The notes under the pieces are model-generated. The model was not told the DNA's origin. It was given only the letters and a program-made list of their open reading frames with translations, and did not search any database. From Planctomycetota bacterium (lineage in GTDB: Bacteria > Planctomycetota > Planctomycetia > Pirellulales > Pirellulaceae): a stretch of 64,000 nt of DNA. Of the stretch, positions 25,476 to 35,309 are shown piece by piece. The position numbers and the translations under genes are program-made. Within the stretch, counting starts at the first letter, position 1. The number at the start of each line of letters is the position of its first letter. The DNA lies in assembly GCA_026692845.1 (NCBI GenBank), contig JAPLNM010000047.1:1-64000 (forward strand), given 5' to 3'.

Positions 25476-27629
25476 TTACTCGAGCCCGAAATTCTTCCAA
25501 ACAAAAGCCAGAGTGTCTGCAGCGGTTTCGATCAGTTTGGATACTGGGGTACCGGCCCCGTGCCCAGCACTGGTTTCGATTCGAATCAGCGTTGGCCGTG
25601 TCCCGCTCTGGCAGCTTTGCAACCGCGCGGCAAATTTGTAGGAGTGTCCGGGCACCACGCGGTCATCATGGTCTCCGGTGGTGATCAAGGTGGCTGGATA
25701 CCGTGTGGCAGGCTTGAGCCGATGCAAGGGCGAATAATTGAGCAAATTGCCGAATTGATCTGGGTTTTCAGAGCTTCCAAACTCGCTGACCCAAGCCCAA
25801 CCGATCGTGAATCGATGGAAACGGAGCATATCCATCACCCCAACGGCCGGAAGGGCCACGGCGAATAGATCGGGTCTTTGGGTCATCGTCGCACCGACCA
25901 GCAGGCCGCCGTTGCTTCGGCCCGAAATCGCAAGCTTGGTGCTGTCGGTATATTTCTCCGAAACAAGAAACTCTGCGGCTGCTATAAAATCATCGAAGAC
26001 TCGCTGTTTGTTTTCTAGCATTCCCGATTCATGCCAATTCCGACCGTACTCGCCTCCGCCCCGCAAGTTCGCTACGGCATACATTCCCCCTTGCTCCATC
26101 CAGGCCAGATTGGCTGGAGAGAAGTTCGGTGTGATCGAGATATTGAACCCACCGTAGCCGTAGAGAATGGTGGGTAGGCGACTATTTTTTTCGATTCCCT
26201 TTTTTCGCGAGAGAAGCATCGGGATGCGGGTCCCATCCTTGCTGTTGTAGAACACTCGCTCGGTAAGATAATCTGCAGGATCGAATTCTAATTTGGGAGA
26301 TTTCCAAACCTCCGATTCGAGGTTTGTCAAATCCAGACGCAGAACCGTCGGCGGGATGATGTAATTGGTAAAGGAGAAAAACGTTTCGATTGCGGTTCGT
26401 TTGCCTTCGAATCCAGCGACAGTTCCGAGATCAGGGATGCGGATTTCCTTTCCGAGCTTCCCATCGGTCGAGTATTCCTGGACAAAACTCGTCGCATCGC
26501 GCAGGTAGTGCACGAGCAATCGCTCACCGAGCAAGCTTGCGCTCTCGATCGATTCGTCAGATTCAGGAACAATGGTTTTCCATTGAGATCTTTCGGGATT
26601 ATCGATAGCGATCGCCACAATCCGATGCTTGGGCGCTTGGTCGTCGGATTCAAAATAAAAGCGTTTGTCGTCGTTGCCAAGAAACTGCCAATCGGCGGTG
26701 AATTCCGGGATCAATTCAACGACATCCGATTTGTTCGGAATCGCTCCGTTTGCGATCGGAGCATAGAACAGGAGGTTTTTCTTTTCGGTTCCGCGCCAGA
26801 CCGAAAGCAGCAGGTACTTGCCATCATCGGAGACCGACGCACCGAAGCCCCATTCCTTTTGATCGGGTCGATCGTAAACAAGCACATCGGTGGCTTGTTC
26901 GGTTCCAAGGCGATGGTAATAGAGCTTTTGATAGTAGTTTACCCCAGTGAATTCGTCCTGCTTGGGGGCATCGTATCGGCTGTAGAAGAAGCCTAAATGG
27001 TCGGCCGTCCAAGCGACGGAGCTGAACTTGACCCACTGGATCGTCTCTGGAAGATCCTTACCGGATTGAACATCGCGGATGTGCCATGCATTCCAATCGC
27101 TTCCGGACTGAGCGACCCCGTAAGCCAGATAGTGTCCGTCGTCGCTTGGCACATATCCGCTCAGAGCTACCGTGCCATCCTGGCTCAGAAGATTCGGGTC
27201 GAGCAACAGTTTTTGCTGCGATAGCCCTAGGGCATCGATCGAGTCGGCGGTGTAAAGTACGTTCTGGTTTTGCAGTCCGTTGTTGTAGGTATAGAAATAG
27301 GTTTTGCCGTATTGGCGTGGCAGTCCGTAGCGTTCGAAGTTCCAAAGTTTGGTCAAGCGATCTTTGAAACGTGCTCTTGCGGGAATGGCACCGAGGTAAT
27401 CGAAAGTCAGCTGATTTTGCTCAGCGACCCAGGACTTGGTCTCTTGTGCATCTACATCTTCAAGCCAACGGAATGGGTCGTCGATTTTTTTTCCATGATA
27501 ATCATCGACTTGCGGGACGACCTTGGACTTTGGATAAGCCAGCGTTAGGTTTGGGTCCTGGGCGTTGCTGTGCGTCTCAAGGAAAAACAAGATCACAGTC
27601 CAGGTAGCTGCTCTAAGCAATCGGTTCAT
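25476..27629 (-). CDS. Secreted prolyl oligopeptidase (S9A)
   Basis: A 717-residue exported peptidase that would cleave short peptides after proline. Signal peptide: LLRAATWTVILFFLETHSNA. The beta-propeller begins with DDYHGKKIDDPFRWLEDVD, the characteristic start of the family. Catalytic triad: Ser572 in ISGRSNGGLLVG (the family usually has GGSNGG), Asp in GDHDDRVVP and His690 in SAGHGAGTP. Length is normal. It stands alone on its strand; the divergent M20 gene starts 172 bp away. Confidence 0.92.
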   Translation of the reverse strand: MNRLLRAATWTVILFFLETHSNAQDPNLTLAYPKSKVVPQVDDYHGKKIDDPFRWLEDVDAQETKSWVAEQNQLTFDYLGAIPARARFKDRLTKLWNFERYGLPRQYGKTYFYTYNNGLQNQNVLYTADSIDALGLSQQKLLLDPNLLSQDGTVALSGYVPSDDGHYLAYGVAQSGSDWNAWHIRDVQSGKDLPETIQWVKFSSVAWTADHLGFFYSRYDAPKQDEFTGVNYYQKLYYHRLGTEQATDVLVYDRPDQKEWGFGASVSDDGKYLLLSVWRGTEKKNLLFYAPIANGAIPNKSDVVELIPEFTADWQFLGNDDKRFYFESDDQAPKHRIVAIAIDNPERSQWKTIVPESDESIESASLLGERLLVHYLRDATSFVQEYSTDGKLGKEIRIPDLGTVAGFEGKRTAIETFFSFTNYIIPPTVLRLDLTNLESEVWKSPKLEFDPADYLTERVFYNSKDGTRIPMLLSRKKGIEKNSRLPTILYGYGGFNISITPNFSPANLAWMEQGGMYAVANLRGGGEYGRNWHESGMLENKQRVFDDFIAAAEFLVSEKYTDSTKLAISGRSNGGLLVGATMTQRPDLFAVALPAVGVMDMLRFHRFTIGWAWVSEFGSSENPDQFGNLLNYSPLHRLKPATRYPATLITTGDHDDRVVPGHSYKFAARLQSCQSGTRPTLIRIETSAGHGAGTPVSKLIETAADTLAFVWKNFGLE

Positions 27630-27801
27630 AGGAGAAATCGAACAGTGGAGAAATCGAACAGGATCAATGAAGTTTTCCGAAACGCCCAGGCGGTGATTGT
27701 AATCGATACCGAGACCTTTTTTTATGGATCTGATAAGATACCTGCGGGTACTTGCGCCCCCTCCATTGACCCTGCCCCCTTGCTAGCTGTGGCTACGTTG
27801 C

Positions 27802-28968
27802 ATGACCATCGATCCGATTCGAATCCTATCCGACTTGGTCCGTATCAACAGCATCAATGCGTTTTACCAGGATGGACCTGGGGAAGGCGGTTTGGCGAAT
27901 TACATCGAGGCGTTCTGGGAATCGCATGGAATTCAAACTTGGCGTCAACCCGTCCTACCTGGACGTGACAATGTGATTGCGAGGCTTCCGGGGCGTCGAG
28001 GAGAACCTCAGACCGAAGCCAGTCCGTCTGCAGATCGACGACTGTTGCTCGAAGCCCACATGGATACTGTTACGGTTTCTGGGATGACGATCGATCCCTT
28101 TGAACCGAAGATCGAACATGGCCGCATGTATGGACGTGGATCGTGCGACACCAAAGCCGGGTTGGCCTGCATGATGGCTGCCATGGCACAGACCAAGCGT
28201 GACCGATTTGTCCCCGATGGCGAGATCTGGATGGCCAGTGTGGTTGATGAGGAGTTTTCTTGCTTAGGGGTTATCCAGTTGTGCGAATCGCTGCAAGCTA
28301 CCGCGGCGATTGTGGCCGAGCCTACCGAACTCAAGACCGTTATCGCGAGCAAGGGAGTATTGCGTTGGAGAATCGTTGCGTTGGGCAAGCAGGCGCATAG
28401 CTCGAAGGTCCACTTGGGGATCAACGCGATCCATCACATGGCAAAATTGGTTTCGGCGATCGAAATCTTCCACGGAACCCTCGGTTCGATCCAACACCCC
28501 TTGCTCGGTCCTGCAACGGGCAACATCGGACTGATCGAAGGGGGGGTACAAGTCAACTTTGTGCCGGAGCGTTGCTCGATCCAAATCGATCGACGGTTAC
28601 TCCCGTTTGAAGATATCCGAGAGGTCCTAGCCGGGTACCAAGCGGTCATCGATACGGTCGCAGCCTCGACTCCCGGCTCCCGGTTCGAAATGGAACCTCC
28701 TTTACTTTATGACCGTGGTTTAGAGACGGCTGCCGATGCACCCATCGCCCGATTATCCTGCGATATTCTTAAGAAAATGGGGTATAGTGATGCGGTCGAG
28801 GGGGTCGCTTATGGTTCCGACGGAACGCATATCCGGCAATTGGGGATCGATACGATCATTTTCGGACCCGGTAGTATCGACCAAGCGCACACCGAATGCG
28901 AGTACATCGCGCTCGACCAAGTCCGGGCAGCCTTTGACTATTACCGAGGGATCATTCAGGAGTTTTAA
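27802..28968 (+). CDS. M20-family metallopeptidase/deacylase (ArgE/DapE/ACY1 type)
   Basis: A 388-residue zinc hydrolase. Motifs: LLLEAHMDTV (first metal His and Asp), MYGRGSCDTKAGLACMM (bridging Asp), VVDEEFSCLG (catalytic Glu pair), and a late GSDGTHIRQLG plus HTECEYI (last metal His). A dimerisation domain starts near KGVLRWRIVALGKQAHSSK. The substrate cannot be told: acetylornithine, succinyl-diaminopimelate or a peptide are all possible. The amidohydrolase gene begins 2 bp after its stop, so these two form an operon. Confidence 0.85.
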   Translation: MTIDPIRILSDLVRINSINAFYQDGPGEGGLANYIEAFWESHGIQTWRQPVLPGRDNVIARLPGRRGEPQTEASPSADRRLLLEAHMDTVTVSGMTIDPFEPKIEHGRMYGRGSCDTKAGLACMMAAMAQTKRDRFVPDGEIWMASVVDEEFSCLGVIQLCESLQATAAIVAEPTELKTVIASKGVLRWRIVALGKQAHSSKVHLGINAIHHMAKLVSAIEIFHGTLGSIQHPLLGPATGNIGLIEGGVQVNFVPERCSIQIDRRLLPFEDIREVLAGYQAVIDTVAASTPGSRFEMEPPLLYDRGLETAADAPIARLSCDILKKMGYSDAVEGVAYGSDGTHIRQLGIDTIIFGPGSIDQAHTECEYIALDQVRAAFDYYRGIIQEF

Positions 28969-28970
28969 CG

Positions 28971-29942
28971 ATGAATCACCGAACGCAACAACGCAATGTT
29001 TGGAGTCGAAGGAATCTTTTGGCTGCAGGCTCCTCCATGGCCCTCTGTGCATCGGCAAAAACGGCCTCGCAAGCGACCGCCGCGTTCGAGGCCAGTTTCC
29101 TCGAATCCGGATTCATCGATGCCCACGTGCATGTTTGGCCTAAGACTTCTGATGACTATCCGTTGGATACCAAGTACACGGCAAGCGACGTCGTGCCCGA
29201 ATCGTTTACCCCTGAGGCGATCTTGAAACTTGCAGGGACCGAAAACGTGCGCCGCGTGGTTTTGATCCAAATGAGTTTCTTTGGGTTCGACAACAAGTAC
29301 ATGCTCGATTGCATCCGGAAACAACCCCAGCAGTTCAAAGGTGTCGCGATTATCGATCACAACGCGCCGGACATTGAGTCAACGATGAGCGGGTTGTTCG
29401 AACAAGGCATCCGAGGATTTCGGTTGTATGCCAACGCAACAAATGTTGCCCAGTGGGATGGAAACCCTGGAATCGATACGATGTTCAAGACGGCTGCGAA
29501 GACCAAGCAGGCGATCTGCTTGTTATCGGATCCTGAAGTGCTTCCGGCGATTGAAGCGATGGCGACGAAGTATCCCAGGACGAAGTTCGTCATCGATCAC
29601 TTTTCCAGAATCGGGATGCGTGGCCAGATCGATCCACAGGACCTCAACAAACTCTGTGGCCTCTCGAGATTCAAAAAAGTTTTCGTCAAAACGTCGGCCT
29701 TTTACGCGTTGGGGGCGAAACAAGCCCCTTATACGGATCTTTTGCCCATGATCAAGCAGCTTCGTGACGCCTTTACCGCCAATCGATTGATGTGGGGCAG
29801 CGATTGCCCTTATCAGGTCCAACTACCGCACAACTACAAAAGTTCCTTTGCTTTGATCGGAACGCAGTCCCCATTTCTCAATGAAATCGAGGTCAAAGCC
29901 ATCCTCGCCCGAACAGCCGACGAGGTCTTTTTCCAAGATTGA
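28971..29942 (+). CDS. Exported amidohydrolase-2 family TIM-barrel protein
   Basis: A 323-residue protein. The N-terminus (WSRRNLLAAGSSMALCASA) looks like a Tat signal. The mature TIM barrel starts with GFIDAHVHVWP (HxH metal ligands), has KFVIDHFSRIG (later His) and ends with RLMWGSDCPYQVQLP (catalytic Asp). These match amidohydrolase family 2 (PF04909), which includes lactonases and decarboxylases. AGGAG lies about 10 bases before the ATG, inside the end of the upstream M20 gene, so the two are probably co-translated. Unlike the M20 enzyme it is exported, so they may not act on the same pool. Confidence 0.8.
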   Translation: MNHRTQQRNVWSRRNLLAAGSSMALCASAKTASQATAAFEASFLESGFIDAHVHVWPKTSDDYPLDTKYTASDVVPESFTPEAILKLAGTENVRRVVLIQMSFFGFDNKYMLDCIRKQPQQFKGVAIIDHNAPDIESTMSGLFEQGIRGFRLYANATNVAQWDGNPGIDTMFKTAAKTKQAICLLSDPEVLPAIEAMATKYPRTKFVIDHFSRIGMRGQIDPQDLNKLCGLSRFKKVFVKTSAFYALGAKQAPYTDLLPMIKQLRDAFTANRLMWGSDCPYQVQLPHNYKSSFALIGTQSPFLNEIEVKAILARTADEVFFQD

Positions 29943-29983
29943 TAAGGATCTGCGTGAAAGCCACTTTTTTAGGGAGTCGGCTT

Positions 29984-31333
29984 TTAAGGAGTCGGCAGGG
30001 CCGGTTCGATTCGCTCGATGAAGCTCGTCCATTTCCCGTTCTCGACGCGTGTTTCGGTTCGTTGGCCGACGTGGACTTGTTCAACGCGAGATAAAATTGC
30101 TCCCTTTTGTGCATCCATGGTCAATGAATAGCCGCGAGCGAGCGTCTTTAGGGGGCTGATCGTTTCGAGCTGGCTAGCTATTTTCGCGAATTCGAACTCG
30201 CGTTTCTCGAGTTGCCGATCGAGCGACTCGGTCAAGCGATAATCGATTTCATCCAATCGCTGGATCGACGAATCGAGCATTCTTTCGGGTTGTTCGATTA
30301 CCGGCCGGCGCGCTAGCCCGTGGAGACGGGATTCGAGTTCACGGATTTTGCTTGCGACGATCGAAGCGAGCCGATGCTTATACAATTGGAGGGTTTCAAG
30401 CATTTCCTCGCGATTCGGTGCGATCCTTTCGGCAGCTTCTGAAGGGGTCAAGGCGCGGACATCGGCAGCAAGGTCGCACAGGGTCACATCGATCTCGTGG
30501 CCGACGGCCGATACGACGGGAATCCTTGAAGCGACCACCGCGCGAACCACGACTTCTTCGTTAAAGGCCCAGAGGTCCTCGATCGAGCCCCCTCCACGTC
30601 CGACGACTAGGACATCCAAAGGCGGATCGATTCGGTTTGCCATCGCGATTCCGTTGGCAATTTCCTCAGCCGCTCCGGGGCCTTGGACTTTGGCAGGTAC
30701 GACCAAAACATTGATTTGGGGCCACCGTCGTCGAAGGACCTCCAGGAAGTCGTGAATCGCAGCCCCGTGTGGGCTGGTGACAAACCCGATTCGTTTGGGA
30801 AAGCGAGGCAAAGCTCGCTTGCGCTCGGGAAGAAATAACCCTTCGGCAGCCAACTGCGCATGGAGTTTTCGGAACGCGATTTGTAACGGCCCGAGCCCTT
30901 GGGGTTCGATCTTTTGCAAGACGACTTGGTAAGTTCCCCTCGGCCCATAGACATCGAGTTTGCCCATCCCCAGGACGGACATCCCTTCTTTGATGTCAAA
31001 TTTGCATCGTTCCCAACTCGAACGCCAGATCACTGCACCGATTTGGCTCGTGGCATCCTTGATCGTCAGGTACACGTGCCCTGAACTCGCCTTGGTGACG
31101 TTGCTGACCTCCCCGGCAATCCAGAAGCTCGCGATATTCTGATCGAGGGTGCGTTTGATCCAAGCGGTCAATTGGGTCACCGACAGAGGGCATCCGTCGG
31201 AGACACCTGGGGTCAGGTTTTTTTCGTTTTTGAGGTTGTCTGTGGATCGACGGTTCCGACTCGTCGATGGCTTGCCATCGGTTTCCTTTGAAAAGAACTC
31301 ATCGGCTTCGTCACCAAAAAGAAATCCCGTCAT
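29984..31333 (-). CDS. xseA: Exodeoxyribonuclease VII large subunit
   Basis: A 449-residue subunit of the single-strand-specific exonuclease VII. Order: a 48-residue polar N-terminal extension, then the OB-fold (LSVTQLTAWIKRTLD, FWIAGEVSNVTKASSGHVY), then the catalytic domain with IGFVTSPHGAAIHDFLEVL, VVGRGGGSIEDLWAFNEE and VVSAVGHEIDVTLCDLAADV, followed by long coiled-coil helices. AAGGA lies 7 bases before the ATG. The small subunit gene xseB is not adjacent; either it lies elsewhere or it is too short to be seen here. Confidence 0.93.
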   Translation of the reverse strand: MTGFLFGDEADEFFSKETDGKPSTSRNRRSTDNLKNEKNLTPGVSDGCPLSVTQLTAWIKRTLDQNIASFWIAGEVSNVTKASSGHVYLTIKDATSQIGAVIWRSSWERCKFDIKEGMSVLGMGKLDVYGPRGTYQVVLQKIEPQGLGPLQIAFRKLHAQLAAEGLFLPERKRALPRFPKRIGFVTSPHGAAIHDFLEVLRRRWPQINVLVVPAKVQGPGAAEEIANGIAMANRIDPPLDVLVVGRGGGSIEDLWAFNEEVVVRAVVASRIPVVSAVGHEIDVTLCDLAADVRALTPSEAAERIAPNREEMLETLQLYKHRLASIVASKIRELESRLHGLARRPVIEQPERMLDSSIQRLDEIDYRLTESLDRQLEKREFEFAKIASQLETISPLKTLARGYSLTMDAQKGAILSRVEQVHVGQRTETRVENGKWTSFIERIEPALPTP

Positions 31334-31618
31334 GGTGCATCCTTCGAATCAAAACGTTCTGTCGCTCTGGGGGTGAAGTACCATTGTAATGGATGACCGC
31401 TGGACGTTTTGAGTCCAGAAACCTACCGTTGGGATAAGACGCAGCGAAATTTTGCGCCAGCCCCCCTGCCCTCACGGTTTCTCGTTGATTTCGTTTTCGT
31501 GCGAATCTCATCGTGTTTGGATCTGAAAAAAAGATTTTGTTTTCTGACAGAATTCCTAGTGCCATGACGTTTAACCTCTGGGGCGTTAACTCGACCGATG
31601 TAGAACCAAGGAGATTGG

Positions 31619-32197
31619 ATGATGGAAATCAGACTGAGAGTGGCCGGCATTTACTTCAACCGAAAGCGGAATATCCCACCGAATGCGGATGGTACGGCAA
31701 TTACGATCAAAAACGCGATGGATTTTTTTAAAGCACAGTACCCCATCGGCGGAACTGGCGGTTTTGATTATGGTCCTAAGACAGTTGACTTGCCGGATGG
31801 AACGAAGTTTTCTCTCGTCGAGTCGATTAGTCACAATTTCTCGGGTGCTTACGACTTCAATGGGGACGGGAAGATCACGGCGGGGAAGGACAACAAGGGG
31901 AAAACACTCGGAAATAACAACCGCGATGGCGGTCTGTATGCGCTCAAATCACAGATGATTCAGACTTCGCCAAAAATAAATTTGGTGTGGCAATACTACG
32001 TCCGCGAACGCGACGGAGAAGGTACTTTGCGAAGTCGCACCACTCCGGGCGACAATGGATTTACCGGTTTTGACAATTTCGAATTGAAGGACGGAGACGA
32101 ATTGCTCTGGCGTCTAGTAACGATCCAGTTTGAACCGTTGATCCCAGCGGAGAAGATGACTCCCAAGCTTGCCTTTAACGCCTTGCGTTACTTGTAG
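31619..32197 (+). CDS. Hypothetical protein with an EF-hand-like loop
   Basis: A 192-residue protein of unknown function with a good ribosome binding site (AAGGAGA, 5-8 bases before tandem ATGs at 31619 and 31622). There is no signal peptide. DFNGDGKITAGKDNKGK resembles the first half of an EF-hand or dockerin calcium loop, but the 12th position is Lys rather than an acidic residue. The rest is a globular Gly/Asp-rich protein with aromatic strands (NLVWQYYVRERDGEG, DELLWRLVTIQFEPL). No partner gene is next to it. Its stop overlaps the convergent sulfatase by 10 bp. Confidence 0.55.
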   Translation: MMEIRLRVAGIYFNRKRNIPPNADGTAITIKNAMDFFKAQYPIGGTGGFDYGPKTVDLPDGTKFSLVESISHNFSGAYDFNGDGKITAGKDNKGKTLGNNNRDGGLYALKSQMIQTSPKINLVWQYYVRERDGEGTLRSRTTPGDNGFTGFDNFELKDGDELLWRLVTIQFEPLIPAEKMTPKLAFNALRYL

Positions 32198-33555
32198 GGC
32201 ATTGGGCCTGCTCCCCAAAGAGGAGCGATGTTCGAGGCGTTCCAAGCGTCCCAATCGGCTTGGAGCGCCCGGGTGAGTTCGGGCTTTTGCTCGGACAGAT
32301 CGTGGTCTTCATGGATGTCTTTGGACAAATCATAAAGCTTGACCGATGTGACCCGAGCTCGGGGGCCTGCGCCTGTGGAATTGCCATCGGCGGCTTTGTC
32401 GTAGCGAACCAGTTTCCAGTCCCCTTTTCGGATCGCCATTTGCGGTCCGAAACGCCAATACAATGCACCATGGGGAGCCGCTTGGTTGGCACCTGTGATG
32501 TATGGGATCAGATCGACACCGTCGAGCTTCCAATCGCTGAGTTCGGGGACTTGGCAAGCTGCCAGAGCCGTTGCGCACAGATCGATTTGGATCACCGGTT
32601 GGTGATACTCCCCGGGCTTGATCACTCCTGGCCAGGAAAGGACGAACGGGACCCGCACCCCCCCTTCGAGTGTCGTTCGTTTGCTTCCGCGGAGCGGAGC
32701 GTTATTCGAACCGTTGACGGTTACCCCCTGCATTGTTGGACCACCGTTATCGCTGATGAACGCGACGAGCGTTCGCTGATCTTGTTCGGTGGTTTTCAAT
32801 GCCGCTTGAACCGAACCGATTGCATCGTCCATCGCTGACATCATCGCTGCGTATTTGCGGCGCTGGGGATCCTCGATCGAAGCGAACTTGCGCAGGCGTT
32901 CCTCGGTTGCATGCATCGGAGTGTGCACCGCATTGAACGCCAGGTACAGAAACCAAGGTTCGTCGCGATGGGTTTGGACAAACGCAACCGCTTCTTTACC
33001 GAAAGCGTCGGTTGCATAGTCGATCGCTTCGGCGGGTTGATCGCCGCGAAAAATTCCTTCGGCTGCAAAGTAGCTGTGAGCACCCCCCAAGAAGCCGAAG
33101 AACTCTTCAAAACCTCTGCGTAAGGGACGCCGATCCGGAGTGTTGCCCAGATGCCACTTGCCGACCAGTGCGGTTTTGTACCCGACGGCTTGCAAACGAT
33201 CGGCCAGAGTCTTCTCGGCAATCGGCAGTCCTTCGGCGTTGCCGCCGGGATTGAATTCGTGTCCGAACCGCTGTTGGTAGCGGCCTGTAAGCAGAGCGGC
33301 TCGCGTCGGTGAGCAATACGGACCGCTGACATAACCCGAGGTGAATCTCATGCCGCTTGCGGCTAGTGCATCCAAGTTGGGTGTCGGGATGTCCTTGCAT
33401 CCGTGGAATCCCACATCGGCATATCCCATGTCGTCTCCAACGATCAATAATACGTTCGGGCGGGCAGAAAGAGAATTTTCCGCAGCGATGACGCTAGGAA
33501 AGGAGGCCGCCAAGACGTGGACGACCAAGTAAAGACGGATAAGCACTCGTGTCAT
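32188..33555 (-). CDS. Secreted sulfatase (arylsulfatase type)
   Basis: A 455-residue exported sulfatase for sulfated glycans or sulfate esters, a class abundant in marine planctomycetes. Signal peptide: VLIRLYLVVHVLAASFPSVI. NVLLIVGDDMGYADVG gives the metal-binding Asp pair. The active-site signature is GPYCSPTRAALLTGRYQ, with the Cys that must be converted to formylglycine. KWHLGNTPDRRPLRRGFEEF and ALVAFISDNGG-type FISDNGGPT complete the site. ATG 33555 is preferred over GTG 33585 because GAGG precedes it and it directly starts the signal. No formylglycine-generating enzyme is in the window. Confidence 0.9.
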   Translation of the reverse strand: MTRVLIRLYLVVHVLAASFPSVIAAENSLSARPNVLLIVGDDMGYADVGFHGCKDIPTPNLDALAASGMRFTSGYVSGPYCSPTRAALLTGRYQQRFGHEFNPGGNAEGLPIAEKTLADRLQAVGYKTALVGKWHLGNTPDRRPLRRGFEEFFGFLGGAHSYFAAEGIFRGDQPAEAIDYATDAFGKEAVAFVQTHRDEPWFLYLAFNAVHTPMHATEERLRKFASIEDPQRRKYAAMMSAMDDAIGSVQAALKTTEQDQRTLVAFISDNGGPTMQGVTVNGSNNAPLRGSKRTTLEGGVRVPFVLSWPGVIKPGEYHQPVIQIDLCATALAACQVPELSDWKLDGVDLIPYITGANQAAPHGALYWRFGPQMAIRKGDWKLVRYDKAADGNSTGAGPRARVTSVKLYDLSKDIHEDHDLSEQKPELTRALQADWDAWNASNIAPLWGAGPMPYK

Positions 33556-33740
33556 AGCGAAGGATACCTCAATTCGATGATTCACTACCTAGCAAGGGTG
33601 ATCTCCTAGCGGCTAGGCCTGCCTGGCGGGACAAGCTAAAAGTTTAGCTGATCGAAAGGACCCAAGAGGATCGCAGATACAAAAATAAAGGGCGGCACCT
33701 GGATACCTAGGGGTGACCTAGGCGATCGATGGTTCCGTAA

Positions 33741-33777
33741 CGACAGCGAGGCGTGGGAAACCCACGCCTCGCTGTCG
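33741..33777. terminator. 17-bp perfect stem hairpin downstream of the ammonium transporter
   Basis: CGACAGCGAGGCGTGGG, a three-base AAA loop, and the exact complement form a perfect 17-bp GC-rich stem. It lies 66 bp after the transporter stop and 186 bp before the sulfatase start, both on the minus strand. There is no T tract on either side, so it is not a textbook intrinsic terminator, but position and strength suggest transcript ending or 3'-end protection. Confidence 0.55.
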
Positions 33778-33842
33778 GTTGATCTTCGCTCCGGGCGTCG
33801 GACGCGAGTCGATGATTTCAGAAGTACTAGGAGTCAGAAATA

Positions 33843-35309
33843 CTAGGAGTTCGTGTAGGCCGTCTCAGCATGATCGGTTAGATCCAGGCCGATTTTTTCA
33901 CCGTCCTCGGTAGTTCGAAGCCCGATCGTCCAATCGATGACTTTCAGGATCAGCGCCGTAAGGATTGCGGAATAAACAATGGTCACGACTGCTGCTTTGC
34001 CTTGCAACATCAACTGTTCGATGCTGCCGCCAGCACGATGGACACCGACACCTGGCAAGGCCAAGAGTCCTGTAGCAAGAGATCCGAAGATACCTGCCAT
34101 GCCGTGAACTCCAAAAACGTCAAGCGAGTCATCGTACTTCAACGCCGGTTTGACGAATGCGACGAAGAAGTAGCTGACGATGGTCGCACCAAAACCGATG
34201 ATCAACGCACCCCGGACGTCGACGAAGCCGGCAGCGGGGGTAATACCGACAAGACCAGCGACCACACCGGTGATCATGCCAAGAACTGTTGGCTTACCAT
34301 TGCGAACCATCTCGATGATCGCCCATGTTAAACCAGCCGTGGCAGCAGCCACTTGGGTTGTGACGAAGGCTTGGACGGCTTGAGGGGTTGCGCCGAAAGC
34401 ACTACCACCGTTGAATCCGAACCATCCGAACCACAACAATCCTGCACCCAAGACTGCGAATGGCAGGTTGTGCGGAGGATTGATTTGCCTTGGAAATCCA
34501 CGGCGTGGGCCAATGATCAAGCAGGTGACCAAAGCGGCGATTCCGGCGTTGATGTGAACGACCGTACCACCAGCAAAATCTAACGCCCCTTCAGGCACAG
34601 CATCTTTGGCGTTGAAACTACCCAATCCAAAGATCGAGTGCGTCGGTCCGTACCAAACCCAGTGCGCCACAGGGCTGTACACCAAGAGCGACCATAAAGC
34701 GATAAAAAGCGTGAATGCCGTGAACTTCATTCGCTCGGCAAACGCTCCTACGATCAGTGCTGGCGTGATGATCGCGAACATCATCTGAAAGACCATGAAC
34801 ATCTGCTGGCTGAGTCCAAGCGAAAAGCCGGGGACCGGTTGAAAGGGCTTGTCCGTCGCAACATCCTGGAGCAGAAAGTGCGTCATAGGATTTCCACAGA
34901 AGCCCTCGCCGATCTCGGTCCCAGAAAACGCGATGCTGTAGCCAACCAATACCCAAAGCACCGTGACGACAGACATGCTCATGAAGCACTGCATCAAAAT
35001 GCTAAGAATGTTCTTTCGACCGACCAATCCACCGTAAAAGAAGGCCAAACCTGGAGTCATCAGCAAGACTAGCGCAGCACAAGTTAGCATCCAAGCTTGA
35101 TCGCCAGAATTCAGAGTCGGTGCGGCGGGTACAGCGGGTGCCGCAATCTCGGCCATAATGGTGTTTTCAACCGTTTCTTGCACCACAGCGGCTACATATT
35201 GTGCAATCTCCGCTGTTGCCTCTTGCGCGTAGACCAAACTACCGCAGATCAATTGGAACACCACAAAACTTTTCATCAAACGCATCATCGCAAACACCGC
35301 CTTTTCCAT
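33843..35309 (-). CDS. amt: Ammonium transporter with N-terminal signal peptide
   Basis: A 488-residue Amt/Mep/Rh channel for ammonium uptake at the inner membrane. A cleavable signal (FVVFQLICGSLVYAQ) and a low-complexity Ala/Glu segment precede the 11-helix core. Core marks: GLAFFYGGLVGRKNILS, MFAIITPALIVGAFAERMKF, WLVYSPVAHWVWY-like YSPVAHWVWY, and DFAGGTVVHINAGIAALV with the conserved pore His. CVHGMAGIFGSLATGLLA-like VFGVHGMAGIFGS carries the second pore His. GGAGAG lies 2 bases before ATG 35309. No glnK/glnB gene is adjacent, unlike the common arrangement. Confidence 0.93.
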   Translation of the reverse strand: MEKAVFAMMRLMKSFVVFQLICGSLVYAQEATAEIAQYVAAVVQETVENTIMAEIAAPAVPAAPTLNSGDQAWMLTCAALVLLMTPGLAFFYGGLVGRKNILSILMQCFMSMSVVTVLWVLVGYSIAFSGTEIGEGFCGNPMTHFLLQDVATDKPFQPVPGFSLGLSQQMFMVFQMMFAIITPALIVGAFAERMKFTAFTLFIALWSLLVYSPVAHWVWYGPTHSIFGLGSFNAKDAVPEGALDFAGGTVVHINAGIAALVTCLIIGPRRGFPRQINPPHNLPFAVLGAGLLWFGWFGFNGGSAFGATPQAVQAFVTTQVAAATAGLTWAIIEMVRNGKPTVLGMITGVVAGLVGITPAAGFVDVRGALIIGFGATIVSYFFVAFVKPALKYDDSLDVFGVHGMAGIFGSLATGLLALPGVGVHRAGGSIEQLMLQGKAAVVTIVYSAILTALILKVIDWTIGLRTTEDGEKIGLDLTDHAETAYTNS

